Of a DNA stretch of 64,000 nt, positions 1 to 9,884 are shown piece by piece. The DNA is from Nostoc sp. ATCC 53789 (GTDB lineage Bacteria > Cyanobacteriota > Cyanobacteriia > Cyanobacteriales > Nostocaceae). Both the position numbers and the translations under genes were made by a program. The DNA lies in NCBI RefSeq assembly GCF_009873495.1, contig NZ_CP046703.1:2480001-2544000 (forward strand). Direction: 5' to 3'. Position 1 is the stretch's first letter; each line of letters begins with the position of its first letter. The notes under the pieces are model-generated. The model saw only the letters and a program-made list of their open reading frames with translations, was not told where the DNA came from and ran no database searches.

Positions 1-123
1 GCGCTTTGGGGTTTACTAAATGCTGGTTGGACTACCATCCAAGGGGCATTATCACTGGGATTAATGCGTCGCGGTTATGAGCGTGGGTTAATTCGGTTTG
101 GCTTATTGTGCGGCAATAAGTAG
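1..123 (+). CDS. 3' end of an unrecognised gene (partial)
   Basis: The first 40 codons of the window are open in frame 1 and end in TAG at 121-123. The visible tail is moderately hydrophobic with a basic stretch (MRRGYERG) near its end, so it may be the end of a membrane or membrane-associated protein. I do not recognise the family. It does not look like the C-terminus of a FecCD-type permease, although the next gene downstream is a FecE/BtuD-type ATPase. The rest of the gene lies outside the window. Confidence 0.45.
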   Translation, partial: ALWGLLNAGWTTIQGALSLGLMRRGYERGLIRFGLLCGNK

Positions 124-293
124 AATTCCACTTCAGCAAAAAGATGTAATCTAGGAGCATTGACGTAGATGTTCCTAGTGATACATTATTATACTTAAAT
201 ACAAGATTTGGAGCGATCGCAAAACTTGTAAATTCTAATGCAGATATCGGGGAAACCTTCTAAAATTAAGTTTCTTATTGTTAAATTGCTGAA

Positions 294-1076
294 ATGCCAC
301 TCGAACTGCAAAACCTAACAGGCGGTTACACCACAGTCCCAATTGTTCAAGACATTAACCTCACTCTGCAAACAGGAGAATGGTTGAGTTTAGTTGGTGC
401 TAATGGCTCAGGTAAATCTACTTTATTAAAATTGCTGAGTCGTATTCTCTCCCCACAGCATGGAACAGTTCTACTTGATGGCAAAGCAATTCATTCTCAA
501 CCCCCAAATTTAGTTGCACAAAAACTCGCATTATTACCGCAACAACAAACCGTTCCCGTAGGCTTAACAGTGCGACAATTAGTAAGTTTAGGACGCACGC
601 CACATCAATCTTGGTGGCAATGGGAATTAAACGCCCAAGATTGGGTTAAAGTAGAAGCTGCAATTAAAAAGACGCAACTAGAAAAATTGAGCGATCGCTT
701 AGTTGAAGAACTTTCGGGTGGTGAAAGACAACGCGCTTTTTTAGCTTTAGCACTAGCGCAAGAACCAAAAGTTTTATTATTAGATGAACCGACAACTTTC
801 TTAGATATCAACTATCAATTACAACTATTAGAACTACTGAAAAATCTGAATCAACAGCAAGAATTAACTATCGTTACCGTTCTACACGAACTAAACCTAG
901 CAGCACGATATAGTTCTCGCATTGCTTTATTAAAACAAGGTCATCTTTGGGAAGTTGGCAAACCTGAAGAAGTTTTGACACCAAGTGCGATCGCCCAAGT
1001 ATTTGGTGTGGAATCTGTGATTATTCAGACACCTGTGGGTTTACAAGTTTGTGCAATTTCTGCTGTATCGTTATGA
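294..1076 (+). CDS. ABC transporter ATP-binding protein, siderophore/cobalamin (FecE/BtuD) type
   Basis: This 260-residue protein is a single nucleotide-binding subunit that would power import of an iron chelate, haem or cobalamin through a partner permease. All ATPase motifs are visible: Walker A GANGSGKST (about residues 35-43), the Q-loop in LLPQQQ, the signature LSGGERQR, Walker B VLLLDEPTTFLD and the switch histidine in VLHELN. The length and the C-terminal segment (GKPEEVLTPSAIAQVFG) match the FecE/BtuD/HmuV group. The ATG at 294 gives a normal N-terminus. No FecCD permease or FecB binding protein lies in the window; partners could be upstream of position 1. The substrate cannot be read from the sequence. 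Confidence 0.85.
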   Translation: MPLELQNLTGGYTTVPIVQDINLTLQTGEWLSLVGANGSGKSTLLKLLSRILSPQHGTVLLDGKAIHSQPPNLVAQKLALLPQQQTVPVGLTVRQLVSLGRTPHQSWWQWELNAQDWVKVEAAIKKTQLEKLSDRLVEELSGGERQRAFLALALAQEPKVLLLDEPTTFLDINYQLQLLELLKNLNQQQELTIVTVLHELNLAARYSSRIALLKQGHLWEVGKPEEVLTPSAIAQVFGVESVIIQTPVGLQVCAISAVSL

Positions 1077-1144
1077 GCCAATTACTTTTCTGATGCAAGC
1101 CAGTCAAATGTACCCTTGGGAAATGCCTTCTTTATCTGAAATAT

Positions 1145-1822
1145 TTATCGACGGATTAACTTATCAATAACTTTGTTATTGTCACCAATTGGTTGATCAA
1201 AATTGAAAGCTTTATTAACAATAACTTGCTTGGGTAATTGAGCGCCATTTTGGACATATATTCCTGGCAATACACTCAGTTTAAACTCTTTAATCTCTTT
1301 AACCTCTTTAGATTCATTTACCAGACTTACTTTAAGCTCATGAAGAACTCGCTGCTGTTCTTTGACAATTTGGGTTAGTTCGTTTAGTTGCTGAGTATGT
1401 AAGTCATCCAATTTTTCATGGAGAAGTTCAATATTTTGTCCAGCCCTTAAATTCACCTGATGGTCAATTTCGGAGTTTTTCCGATCAGTATCAGACTGGC
1501 GATTTTGACTCATCAAGACGATGGGTGCTGTGTAGGCTGAGGCAAATGAAAACACTAAATTAAGCATCATAAAAGGTGATTCATCCCAGTGGGGAACCCC
1601 AGGCATTAAGTTGATACCAACCCATCCGGCCAAAACAGTGCTTTGCCCAATGAGAAATCCCCAAGAACCCACTTGCGCTGCAAATTTATCAGCAAGGCGT
1701 TGTCCGCGAGTCAGTTCTTGAGTGGAAGTGTTTTGGACTGCTGGTTGTATCTCTACAACTTGAGGTTTTTGAACTACTTTGGCATCAACATTCTTAGACG
1801 ATACTTTTTTGAATAGATTCAT
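1145..1822 (-). CDS. DUF1003 family membrane protein
   Basis: The protein has 225 residues from the ATG at 1822. An AGAGG Shine-Dalgarno-like sequence sits about 8 bases upstream, so this start is preferred over an open extension to 1945. Residues about 40-110 form the DUF1003 core: a basic segment, a first membrane helix at about 53-73 (after VGSWGF) and a second at about 84-105. A charged, probably coiled-coil stretch follows (about 130-175, rich in E, K and Q), and then a poorly conserved tail. DUF1003 proteins are common in bacteria and have no firm function. The gene stands alone between oppositely oriented genes and no partner is visible. Confidence 0.8.
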   Translation of the reverse strand: MNLFKKVSSKNVDAKVVQKPQVVEIQPAVQNTSTQELTRGQRLADKFAAQVGSWGFLIGQSTVLAGWVGINLMPGVPHWDESPFMMLNLVFSFASAYTAPIVLMSQNRQSDTDRKNSEIDHQVNLRAGQNIELLHEKLDDLHTQQLNELTQIVKEQQRVLHELKVSLVNESKEVKEIKEFKLSVLPGIYVQNGAQLPKQVIVNKAFNFDQPIGDNNKVIDKLIRR

Positions 1823-2072
1823 GTTGCACCTCTTGGCGTTATTTCCGTCTGTGTTTATCCTGATGACTTTTAATCTACGCTGGTTAAACGATAGGAGTAA
1901 ATATTGTTTTTTCTCAAAATGATAGAAAAAAGTGATGGTAAGCAAAAAACTATCTTCAGATAGATCCCTAAAGCTGCGTCAGCAAAAATATTCATCTAAA
2001 CACTTAGATAGCCCATTCTGTAAAGGAATGAGCTATTTAGTAGGGAAATAACGAGCAAGCTGAACACTCATC

Positions 2073-2735
2073 CTAAGATTTGGTTTCTTGGGTCTGTGCG
2101 TCGATAATTACACTCCAGTCATCATTTGTCACAGCAGCTTCAAGCTGACGCTGACGTTCGGCTATACTCGCATCTATTGTTTCTGACTCTTTAGAGAGGG
2201 TTGTGTCAGCCATTGCTTTCCGCAGCTTTAGCTTTTTCTCTTCGTAGGCTTGACGTTCCGCCTGCGACATTACTGCCTTTGTAGCTTCGCCTACTGTACT
2301 AGCCCACATTTCGCTTTCGGACGCATTACCAGGTGGTGTGGTTTCGAGTTCTGCTATCCACGCATCTCGCAAATCTTCCATATCTTGACGCTTGGGGAAC
2401 TTGAATGCTTGCACGCGCACAAAAGCACACTTTTCCTGACCATTTTGGGTGACATGACTATTTAGGGAAAGCAACACATTTCGAGAATAGCCAATGTACT
2501 GCGTGCAGCGTTCTGCATCTAATACTGAGTAAACACCAGCAATTTTAGCGTTCTGAGCAGATGCACTCCAAGTCTCAAGGCCAATGATTTCAGTACCATT
2601 GTTTGCTAGTTCAGGGGTTATACTCACCTCAATGGCAGTGTGTTCGTCATCGGAACTATACAAAAATTCATGTAGCCCACGGTGGTTTATGGGGACATTT
2701 TGATGTTCAATTGGCGGGTTGTGCTGGGTTTCCAT
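2073..2735 (-). CDS. GIY-YIG domain protein
   Basis: This is a 220-residue protein if it starts at the ATG at 2735, which has AGAGAG upstream; an upstream in-frame start at 2771 lacks a ribosome-binding site. The core reads GVY (67-69), ten residues, YIG (80-82), then Arg85, which is the start of a GIY-YIG nuclease fold. After it comes an acidic region (EDLRDAWIAELE) and a long charged helical tail. GIY-YIG domains cut DNA as metal-dependent nucleases, in repair or as selfish elements. Here the protein stands alone with no methyltransferase or intron. The catalytic glutamate is not certain (the E in AELETTPPGN is a candidate), so activity is unproven. Confidence 0.7.
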   Translation of the reverse strand: METQHNPPIEHQNVPINHRGLHEFLYSSDDEHTAIEVSITPELANNGTEIIGLETWSASAQNAKIAGVYSVLDAERCTQYIGYSRNVLLSLNSHVTQNGQEKCAFVRVQAFKFPKRQDMEDLRDAWIAELETTPPGNASESEMWASTVGEATKAVMSQAERQAYEEKKLKLRKAMADTTLSKESETIDASIAERQRQLEAAVTNDDWSVIIDAQTQETKS

Positions 2736-2861
2736 CGTAGTTGCTCTCTGAGTTATTAATTGGCGACGCAAGCAAATATATGCCTTTAGAATATTGAAGC
2801 TTAAATCTACTCACATCCCCAAATTCTTGCTGACAAAGCGAAAACAACTATTAGACCTTAT

Positions 2862-3791
2862 ATGAATCAATTAACACCTAAAAATTGGATATTCATCAAA
2901 CAGCGACTTACCCCCTATTTATTTTTACTACCCGCCTTGGTTCTTTTGGGGTTAACAGTCTTTTTGCCTGCGCTGCAAGCGTTTTACCTCAGCTTTACTA
3001 GCTATGAAGATATCGCCCAGCCGCCACAATGGATAGGTTTAGCCAACTTTCTTAAACTTTGGAAGGATGCAGTTTTTTGGAAAACCTTAGAAAACACTTT
3101 TTTATATCTTGTGGGCGTAGTCCCAATTTTAGTAATTGCTCCCCTAGTGCTGGCAATTTTGGTAAATCAGAAACTGCGGGGGATGAATTGGTTTAGAGCA
3201 GCCTACTACACCCCAGTAGTAATTTCAATGGTGGTTGCAGGAATAGCTTGGAAATGGCTGTATGCAGAAAACGGATTACTGAATCAGTTTTTGAAAGCTT
3301 TGGGGCTTTTTCCAGAAGGTATTCCTTGGCTAACTAGCCCAGCGAAAATTTTTGGCATTATACCAATTTCTCTTGCCAGTGTCATGGCTGTCACCGTGTG
3401 GAAGGGACTAGGCTACTACATGGTGATTTATTTAGCGGGGTTGCAATCAATTCCTGCTGATGTATACGAAGCTGCTGCGATCGATGGTTCCGATGGTATT
3501 AGCAAACATTGGGATATTACCATACCTTTGATGAAGCCATATTTAGCATTAGTAGCGGTGATTTCAGCTATTTCTGCAACCAAAGTTTTTGAAGAAGTAT
3601 ACATTATGACCCAAGGGGGCCCACTCAGTAGCTCAAAAACGATCGTTTATTACCTATATGAGCAAGCTTTTAGTAACTTAGAAATCAGCTATGCTTGCAC
3701 AATTGGTTTAGTCCTATTTTTGATAATTTTAGGGTTATCAATTTTGCGATTAGTTATCAATCAAGAGGGTGGAGATAATATCACAATCTGA
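2862..3791 (+). CDS. Sugar-type ABC transporter permease (MalF/UgpA-like), without visible partners
   Basis: This is a 309-residue integral membrane permease of the carbohydrate uptake (CUT1) class. The first helix follows a short basic N-terminus (about residues 15-40) and about six helices are visible. The EAA loop that docks on the ATPase starts at residue 203 (EAAAIDG) and ends in the usual IPLMKP. The C-terminal QGGP motif (TQGGPLSSS) is also typical of MalF/UgpA relatives. A working importer needs a second permease, a binding protein and an ATPase, and none lies beside it: its neighbours are a GIY-YIG protein and TamB. It probably works with subunits encoded elsewhere. The substrate is unknown. 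Confidence 0.85.
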   Translation: MNQLTPKNWIFIKQRLTPYLFLLPALVLLGLTVFLPALQAFYLSFTSYEDIAQPPQWIGLANFLKLWKDAVFWKTLENTFLYLVGVVPILVIAPLVLAILVNQKLRGMNWFRAAYYTPVVISMVVAGIAWKWLYAENGLLNQFLKALGLFPEGIPWLTSPAKIFGIIPISLASVMAVTVWKGLGYYMVIYLAGLQSIPADVYEAAAIDGSDGISKHWDITIPLMKPYLALVAVISAISATKVFEEVYIMTQGGPLSSSKTIVYYLYEQAFSNLEISYACTIGLVLFLIILGLSILRLVINQEGGDNITI

Positions 3792-3941
3792 ATATTTATT
3801 TAATTTCAGAAATATTGAAAACTGATACAAAAATTTGCATTCTTAGTTACCAGTGCTTGAGGGAATTGCTTGTTGCGTAATTTTAAGCTTTTATGCAGCT
3901 TAATTAGAATGTAAATAAGTCTGCACAATAAAACACATAAT

Positions 3942-6900
3942 TTAAAACCGCGTTTGATACTCCACTACTGCACGACTATCATCAGTTAAATTAGTGGAAG
4001 CACGCACACGAAATTCATCGTTTATCCGGTAATTAACACCCCATTGAAAGGGGTCATTTGTTGTCAAAATCTTAATACTGGAAACAGATATTTTAGTAGA
4101 AATATCGACCCCAGCCTCGGCCGCTAATTCCAAAGTTGAACTGCTCCTTCCAGCTTCGGGATTCTCAGAAATAACAGTAGGGAATATCCGCAGTTCACTT
4201 AAACCAAAGGTACTCCCAATCTGGTTAAAAGCAGACTGAAAATTATTGAACACAGCCGACCCTGCAATGTTAATCAGTCCCAAAGTACTGTCACCACGCC
4301 CTTGGGTGTCTACAAATCCACCTCCTAAAAGAGCAACAATTTCGGTTTGACTACGTGACGGACTGCTTGTTAATTCTAGATTTTCATTGAGTTTGCTGGC
4401 TAGACCGTTGATAGTAGCTTCGACTCGAACACTCTCTAAGGCTGATAAACCTGTGGAATTTACTTTACCGAAGTCATTACTTTGAGTTACGTCCAGTACT
4501 TTGGCAAATAGGCGAATATCTAAGTTGGGGTCGCGGGGTTCAGAGGGACTAAAAGTTGCAGTGTGTTTATAGCCACGAGCAAGATTAAATTGGGTAGTAA
4601 ATAAATTCACCCCTCCTTGTTCTAACTGGATAGTACCATTGGGTACGGGCTGATTGATCGAGCCGTTAACGATGAGATTACCAGTGGCGCGGAAGTTGAG
4701 AATAGGGGGACGGGTAATTTGGACATTTTTACCGAGTTCTAAATCTAGATTATTAAATCTAGCGATACCTGACGGCAAGCCTTGAGCCAACGCATTTCCC
4801 TTGCCATTTTCAATTTCAGCTTTACTCTGTTTATTCTCTTTTGTGGGTGATACACCGAGACTACTATTTGCAGATGAAGTCGCATCGGTAGATTCTGCCA
4901 GCAATACCTGACCGTCAAATAAACTTACTTTACCGCCAATCGCTGGGTTAAGGGCAGAACCAGTAATCTGCAAATTGCCGCTAGCGCCTCCTTGGTAAAG
5001 TCCCTTGAGATTTAAGGCTAACTGATCGAGATTAACAGTTAGGGGATTGGTGATACTCACGTTCTGATTGTTGAAAATGGGAATTTCTCCAGCAACCTCC
5101 ACCTTCCCACGGCTAAATCTACCCTGAAGGTTTTCTACTAAGATGCTGTCAAAATTAAACAGTACTTTACCTGTGACACGTCTCAGCTTACCTGGTAATG
5201 CCTGAGCTGAAAAAGTAGCATTATTAACAGTAGCAATTCCATCTACTTGGGGTTTTTGCAATGTTCCGCGTACCTTAAGGTCTACTTCTCCTTCACCTTT
5301 TTCAAAAACCACTTGATTCGTCAATGCATTTAACAGTCCCAATCCCTCGTTTTCTAATTTCACATCCAAACTGATTTGCTCACTGTCTGGTGCAACGGTT
5401 GCAAAAGGCAATTTATAAGGGATACTGCCAGTAATATCAACAGGTTTTGGCCCTGCAACTGCTACAGTACTACCAAAGTTTAAGCGTCCGTTGGCATAGC
5501 TGAAACTTGCCCTTGCTGATTCTATTGCTTTCTGATTCAATAATCCGTCTGTGATTTGCAATTCCCCTCTAGCTTGGGGATTAGCAATGCTACCTGCTAA
5601 AGCTGCTGTACCGTTAAGATTCCCTGTAATTCCAACTGGCAGTTTGACAACATTATTCAGTAGTTGCACCGGAAAATTATTCACCCGCAACTGGCCAGAT
5701 TGTTCATCACCGCCAACGTTACCCGTAAAGGCAATCAACCTGTTTTGAGATTCGATTCGTAAAGGTCGCAAACTCAAAACACCGTTTTCAAAGTTGCCTT
5801 CGGCAATCACTTTGTCAGCAGTATAATAACGATTTCGTTCTTCCTTTTTACCCCAAGCAAAGTTTTGTCCATTCAAATTAAAATCCACTGATAATCCATT
5901 GGCTGTAGCTGTATTTAAAGCCACTTCCCCGTTGAAAGTCCCCTTTAAGTCTGCCAAATCTGGTATTGGAGTGGAGTTAAGTCGCTGTTCTTGCTGTTCT
6001 GCTACCAAAGTTTCAATTTCAGAAAACCGTTGGATTTGGGTTAATAAAGGTTGATTTGGTACTCCTTGGGGGGTAGTGGCTAGATCCTCTGCTGTGCCGT
6101 AGATTGCCGCTGAACCACCTGGCAAATTTTGTAAATCAAATATCTGTGTTAAAGCCAAAACATCTTGGATCTCTCCTTGGCTGACGTTCAGTTTACCTTG
6201 TAGTTGAGGCCCTTTAGAGCTTTGGGCAAACGTACCGACAAGGGCGTAGCTACTTTTACCTTTGACAAATTCGCTGTTGGTAAGTGTGCCTTTGCCATCA
6301 CTATAGCGGAATTGAGCAGCTATTCGATCGCCGCGAAGCCGGCCAATTTGCGGATTAGCGATCGCTAAATTCCCCGTTGTTGCCAATGTCTGCTGATTAA
6401 ACAGCAAATCCCCAGTTAACAACCCAGCTATCTTACCAGCGCCCAATCGAGTAATTGGTGGCGGAGTCAAATTCAATATTTGTAAGGGGAAATTTGCAAC
6501 TTTTAGCGCCCAATCATTCCCTTGAACATTACCTGTAGCTGATGCTTCCTGCCATTTTACTAAGAAGGATTTCGGGCGATTATTGGCATCTAAATTGAAA
6601 GATAAGCGATCGCGATTACCCGCCAAGTTTAAACTCAAACCGCGTCCCCGTACTGAATCAATGTTTCCAGTTAACAACGGCTCAAAAGCAATATCTTGAA
6701 CAACTAAGTCTCGTAAATTAATTTGTCCTACCACATTTGGCAAAGGCAACTTACCAGTGACTTGTCCATTAAAATCGACTCTACCCGCTACAGCAACCTG
6801 ATTAGGAAGATTAATCGGTAACTGTTTTAAGTTGTAATTCTGCGCTTGGACGTTGAGATTTAAGGCAGTAATTTCCGGTATACCTGCCTTTTTAGCATTG

Positions 6901-9884
6901 GCTAGTATGTTACCACTCACACTTAAACCGGGAGCAGTTGCTCGCTCAATGGTCAGCCTTTCACCACTCCAAGCGATCGCAGCCGTGAGGGGTTGCTCAA
7001 GACCAGGAAGCCCTTGGGATAATTGCACCTGTCCAGCAGCACGCACATCAGCTAATTTGGACGAGCCTACATTGCCAGCTAATTGTAACTGACCGCCAAA
7101 TTGGCCCCGCAATTGCTGATTGAACCGATTTAACTCCACACCAGTAGCATCAACTACAGCTTGATAGCGACCATTAGCCAATTGGATATTAGAAGCTGCG
7201 ATCGTTCCACCTGCAACATCCAGCCGTCCTTGACCACTAGCTTGGATAGTTTGCGGTTGGAAGGATTCAACAGAACCCGCCACGTTTGCTTGACCAGTTA
7301 ATGTCCCTCGTAGCTGTGGTGGTACTGCTGCCAACTGCTGCAAAGGTACATTATTTGCCTGAACTTGTGCCTGGTATACACCATTAGCCACTTGGATATT
7401 AGAGGCTGTAATCGTCCCACCCGCAACATTTACCCGCGCCTGACCCATAGCTTGGATAGCTTTAGGTTGGAAAGATTCAACAGAACCCGCTACGTTTACT
7501 TGACCAGTTAACGTCCCTTTAAATTGCGGTGGTACTTTTGCCAATTGCTGCACAGGAACATTCTTAGCCTGAACTTGCGCCTGATAGCCACCATTAGCAA
7601 GTTGGATATTAGAGGCCGTAATAGTTCCACCCGCAACATTTATCCGTGCTTGACCACTGGCTTGAATAGTTTGCGGTTTAAAAGAATCAACAGAACCCGC
7701 TACATCGAACTGACCAGTTAACGCCCCTTGAAACTGCTTTGGTACTTTTGCCAATTTCTGCACAGGAACATTTTTAGCCTGAACTTGCGCCTGATAGACA
7801 CCATTAGCCACTTGGATATTTTTAGCTGTAACCGTACCATCGCCAATAGCAAGGCTACCTTCACCATTGCCACGGAGGGTTTTCAGGCTGAAATTATCTC
7901 TGTTACCTGCGATTTGGAACGTACCCGCCAAAGGATTATTTAAAGCTGGAGGAGACTGTTTCAATATTTGCCCTAACCGCACACCATTAGCTACAAGTTG
8001 AGCAGAGAAGCTTTGGTCTTGCAATTGGACATTAGAAACTGCAACTGTGCCGCCACCAATTTGAACTCCTGCGCCATCAGTGCGAATCGTGGCAATTTTA
8101 AATGGTGCTGTGTTGCCTGAGAGGATGAGACGACCATTGAATTGTGCCTCCGCCAAAGAGACATTTTGTAGTTGACTTTTGTCTACAAATGGTTCTAATT
8201 TTACCCTAGAGGCAACAGCCACAGCTTGCCAACGCTCATTAAGATAACTACCCGTTGCCCGAACTGTTCCACCACTTACATTAAGAGCCACATTACGGAA
8301 AGAGACGTTACGATTTGGAGCGATCGCAACTTCACCAGTTCCAGGATAAGTTCCGTTAGGGGCTTGAAACTGTACCAAAGTTTGGACATTGGTAGGAGCG
8401 CCAGTTAATTGGGCTGTAGCTGAGACATTGCCGATTTGGAACGCAGGTGTTGTTTCATAAACTTTTGCGATCGCATCCCCTGGAACATTCTTGGCAGCGA
8501 AATTTAAATCCAGTCGCGGCGTTTTACCAAGTTGAATTGTGCCAGCGCCTGTGATATCACCACCAATTTTGGCTTTACCTTGAATATCTTTTAGGGTAAT
8601 TAAAGAGGAACTAGAACTAGTAACAAGCTCAAATTTACTACTGATGCTATTGAAATCAACTTTATCAATGCGGGCAGTTTGAATCGTCGCAACTGAGCCT
8701 GAGAGAATTGGCTCTTTAGTCGATCCGGTAATCTGCAAATCTGCTTGTACTTGTCCAGCGATCGGTACAGGTAGTTTTACCTTCAGAGTCTCCTGGGCAT
8801 TAGCCAAACTCACCGCATTTACACGCCCTGCCAACTTAAAACCAGCTTGAGTGTCGATGATTCCCGTAGCCACTACAGGAATTTTGCCGTAGTTGGTAGT
8901 AATATTGTTTAACTGCAACTCCGTTCCCTGAAAACGGAGGTTTCCTTGGCTATTACTCAACAGTTGCGGGACTTTGGGTATTTGAAGTGTTACCCCTTGC
9001 ACAGCCGCATTGCCATACAATAAAGTCTGTTGCCCTGGTGTCAACCGAATTAATAAGTCGCCATTGGCTCGACCCGCCTGTAAGTTCACTGGTAACTTAA
9101 TCAACCGAGTAATATCCGCAGCCAGCAAATCTTGTGCTTTCACTTGAAAGTTGCCCGCTAGCACCTTGGAACGTGTCTCTCCCTGAATGGAAATATTGCC
9201 ACCACTGTCTGCTTGTCCCCCCACTTCAAACCGGATTAACTGGTTGTTTGCTAAAAGTTGGGCAGAACCGTTAAGTTGAGAAAATGTTACGGGAGAGGTG
9301 GTAGACGCGGAAGATATTTCCTCCCTTGCTTCCCCTGCCTCCCCTACCTCCCTTTCTCTCTCCTGCGGCATCAAGGACAGCTTGGCATTGCGAAACCGCA
9401 AGTAGTCCAAATCAGTTTTAATTGCACCGCCTCCACCTGACGACGCTATGCTAGTGGAAACCCAGCGCCCTTGCTCATCCTGCTGAATGTAAATATCTGG
9501 GTTGACTAAGGTTACATCTAGCTTTAGATGGCGGTTAAAGATTAGTTGTAACGGGTTAAAACCCACCTCCACAGATTCGACTGTCGCCCGATCTGGATCT
9601 GTAGGTGTGGCTGGGATAGCTGAAGCGCCAAACTGCACTCCCGTTAACGAAAATTGTGTGACTTTTCCCAGTTTTACCGGACGGTTGAGTGTAGTAGTCA
9701 GACTTTGTTGTGCCAATGGCGTTAACTCTGTTTGGACAAAAGTCCACAACCGCCAAATACCGATGATAACTCCTAACAGTAAAAGTCCACTCAAGGCAAT
9801 GCTACCCCGACTCAACACCAGCAACCACAGACGCTTGCGGATAGGGGAGGGGGAGTGAATATCTTGATGGGGAGATTTAGTCAT
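3942..9884 (-). CDS. tamB: TamB/TIC236-like translocation and assembly module protein (DUF490)
   Basis: This 1980-residue protein is the cyanobacterial counterpart of bacterial TamB and plastid TIC236. These are bridge-like proteins anchored in the inner membrane that work with an Omp85-family partner and are implicated in outer-membrane assembly and lipid transfer. The N-terminus has a short basic segment and one membrane anchor (about residues 20-50). A very long region of repeating beta-strand segments (patterns such as GxVxVxGxxxxP) follows. The C-terminal ~350 residues are the DUF490/TamB domain, ending in a beta-rich segment with a terminal Phe (VEYQTRF) as expected for this family. Two internal oddities are described separately: near-identical 70-residue repeats and a low-complexity Glu/Arg-rich insertion at about residues 173-191. 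The gene is monocistronic; DUF3110 diverges upstream. Confidence 0.92.
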   Translation of the reverse strand: MTKSPHQDIHSPSPIRKRLWLLVLSRGSIALSGLLLLGVIIGIWRLWTFVQTELTPLAQQSLTTTLNRPVKLGKVTQFSLTGVQFGASAIPATPTDPDRATVESVEVGFNPLQLIFNRHLKLDVTLVNPDIYIQQDEQGRWVSTSIASSGGGGAIKTDLDYLRFRNAKLSLMPQEREREVGEAGEAREEISSASTTSPVTFSQLNGSAQLLANNQLIRFEVGGQADSGGNISIQGETRSKVLAGNFQVKAQDLLAADITRLIKLPVNLQAGRANGDLLIRLTPGQQTLLYGNAAVQGVTLQIPKVPQLLSNSQGNLRFQGTELQLNNITTNYGKIPVVATGIIDTQAGFKLAGRVNAVSLANAQETLKVKLPVPIAGQVQADLQITGSTKEPILSGSVATIQTARIDKVDFNSISSKFELVTSSSSSLITLKDIQGKAKIGGDITGAGTIQLGKTPRLDLNFAAKNVPGDAIAKVYETTPAFQIGNVSATAQLTGAPTNVQTLVQFQAPNGTYPGTGEVAIAPNRNVSFRNVALNVSGGTVRATGSYLNERWQAVAVASRVKLEPFVDKSQLQNVSLAEAQFNGRLILSGNTAPFKIATIRTDGAGVQIGGGTVAVSNVQLQDQSFSAQLVANGVRLGQILKQSPPALNNPLAGTFQIAGNRDNFSLKTLRGNGEGSLAIGDGTVTAKNIQVANGVYQAQVQAKNVPVQKLAKVPKQFQGALTGQFDVAGSVDSFKPQTIQASGQARINVAGGTITASNIQLANGGYQAQVQAKNVPVQQLAKVPPQFKGTLTGQVNVAGSVESFQPKAIQAMGQARVNVAGGTITASNIQVANGVYQAQVQANNVPLQQLAAVPPQLRGTLTGQANVAGSVESFQPQTIQASGQGRLDVAGGTIAASNIQLANGRYQAVVDATGVELNRFNQQLRGQFGGQLQLAGNVGSSKLADVRAAGQVQLSQGLPGLEQPLTAAIAWSGERLTIERATAPGLSVSGNILANAKKAGIPEITALNLNVQAQNYNLKQLPINLPNQVAVAGRVDFNGQVTGKLPLPNVVGQINLRDLVVQDIAFEPLLTGNIDSVRGRGLSLNLAGNRDRLSFNLDANNRPKSFLVKWQEASATGNVQGNDWALKVANFPLQILNLTPPPITRLGAGKIAGLLTGDLLFNQQTLATTGNLAIANPQIGRLRGDRIAAQFRYSDGKGTLTNSEFVKGKSSYALVGTFAQSSKGPQLQGKLNVSQGEIQDVLALTQIFDLQNLPGGSAAIYGTAEDLATTPQGVPNQPLLTQIQRFSEIETLVAEQQEQRLNSTPIPDLADLKGTFNGEVALNTATANGLSVDFNLNGQNFAWGKKEERNRYYTADKVIAEGNFENGVLSLRPLRIESQNRLIAFTGNVGGDEQSGQLRVNNFPVQLLNNVVKLPVGITGNLNGTAALAGSIANPQARGELQITDGLLNQKAIESARASFSYANGRLNFGSTVAVAGPKPVDITGSIPYKLPFATVAPDSEQISLDVKLENEGLGLLNALTNQVVFEKGEGEVDLKVRGTLQKPQVDGIATVNNATFSAQALPGKLRRVTGKVLFNFDSILVENLQGRFSRGKVEVAGEIPIFNNQNVSITNPLTVNLDQLALNLKGLYQGGASGNLQITGSALNPAIGGKVSLFDGQVLLAESTDATSSANSSLGVSPTKENKQSKAEIENGKGNALAQGLPSGIARFNNLDLELGKNVQITRPPILNFRATGNLIVNGSINQPVPNGTIQLEQGGVNLFTTQFNLARGYKHTATFSPSEPRDPNLDIRLFAKVLDVTQSNDFGKVNSTGLSALESVRVEATINGLASKLNENLELTSSPSRSQTEIVALLGGGFVDTQGRGDSTLGLINIAGSAVFNNFQSAFNQIGSTFGLSELRIFPTVISENPEAGRSSSTLELAAEAGVDISTKISVSSIKILTTNDPFQWGVNYRINDEFRVRASTNLTDDSRAVVEYQTRF
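7171..8030 (-). repeat. In-frame 210-bp tandem repeat inside tamB
   Basis: The landmark TTGGATATT recurs at 7182, 7392, 7602 and 7812, exactly 210 bases apart. A diverged form, TTGGACATT, sits at 8025 (213 bases on). Each unit encodes 70 residues with the pattern ASNIQLANG, YQAQVQAKNVPVQQLAKVP, LTGQ and VAGSVESFQP. The exact spacing and high similarity point to recent unequal duplication of one TamB structural repeat. Confidence 0.9.

Noticed and set aside
1..123. Partial gene as the permease partner of the downstream ABC ATPase
   Set aside because: Its tail does not match FecCD-type permease C-termini and 170 bases separate it from the ATPase gene.
7171..8030. Regular 210-base repeats considered as a CRISPR or mobile array
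   Set aside because: The whole stretch is an open, in-frame part of tamB and each unit encodes 70 similar residues.
9502..9858. 118-codon plus-strand frame at the tamB start
   Set aside because: It is antisense to the TamB membrane anchor region and lacks a ribosome-binding site and any known motif.
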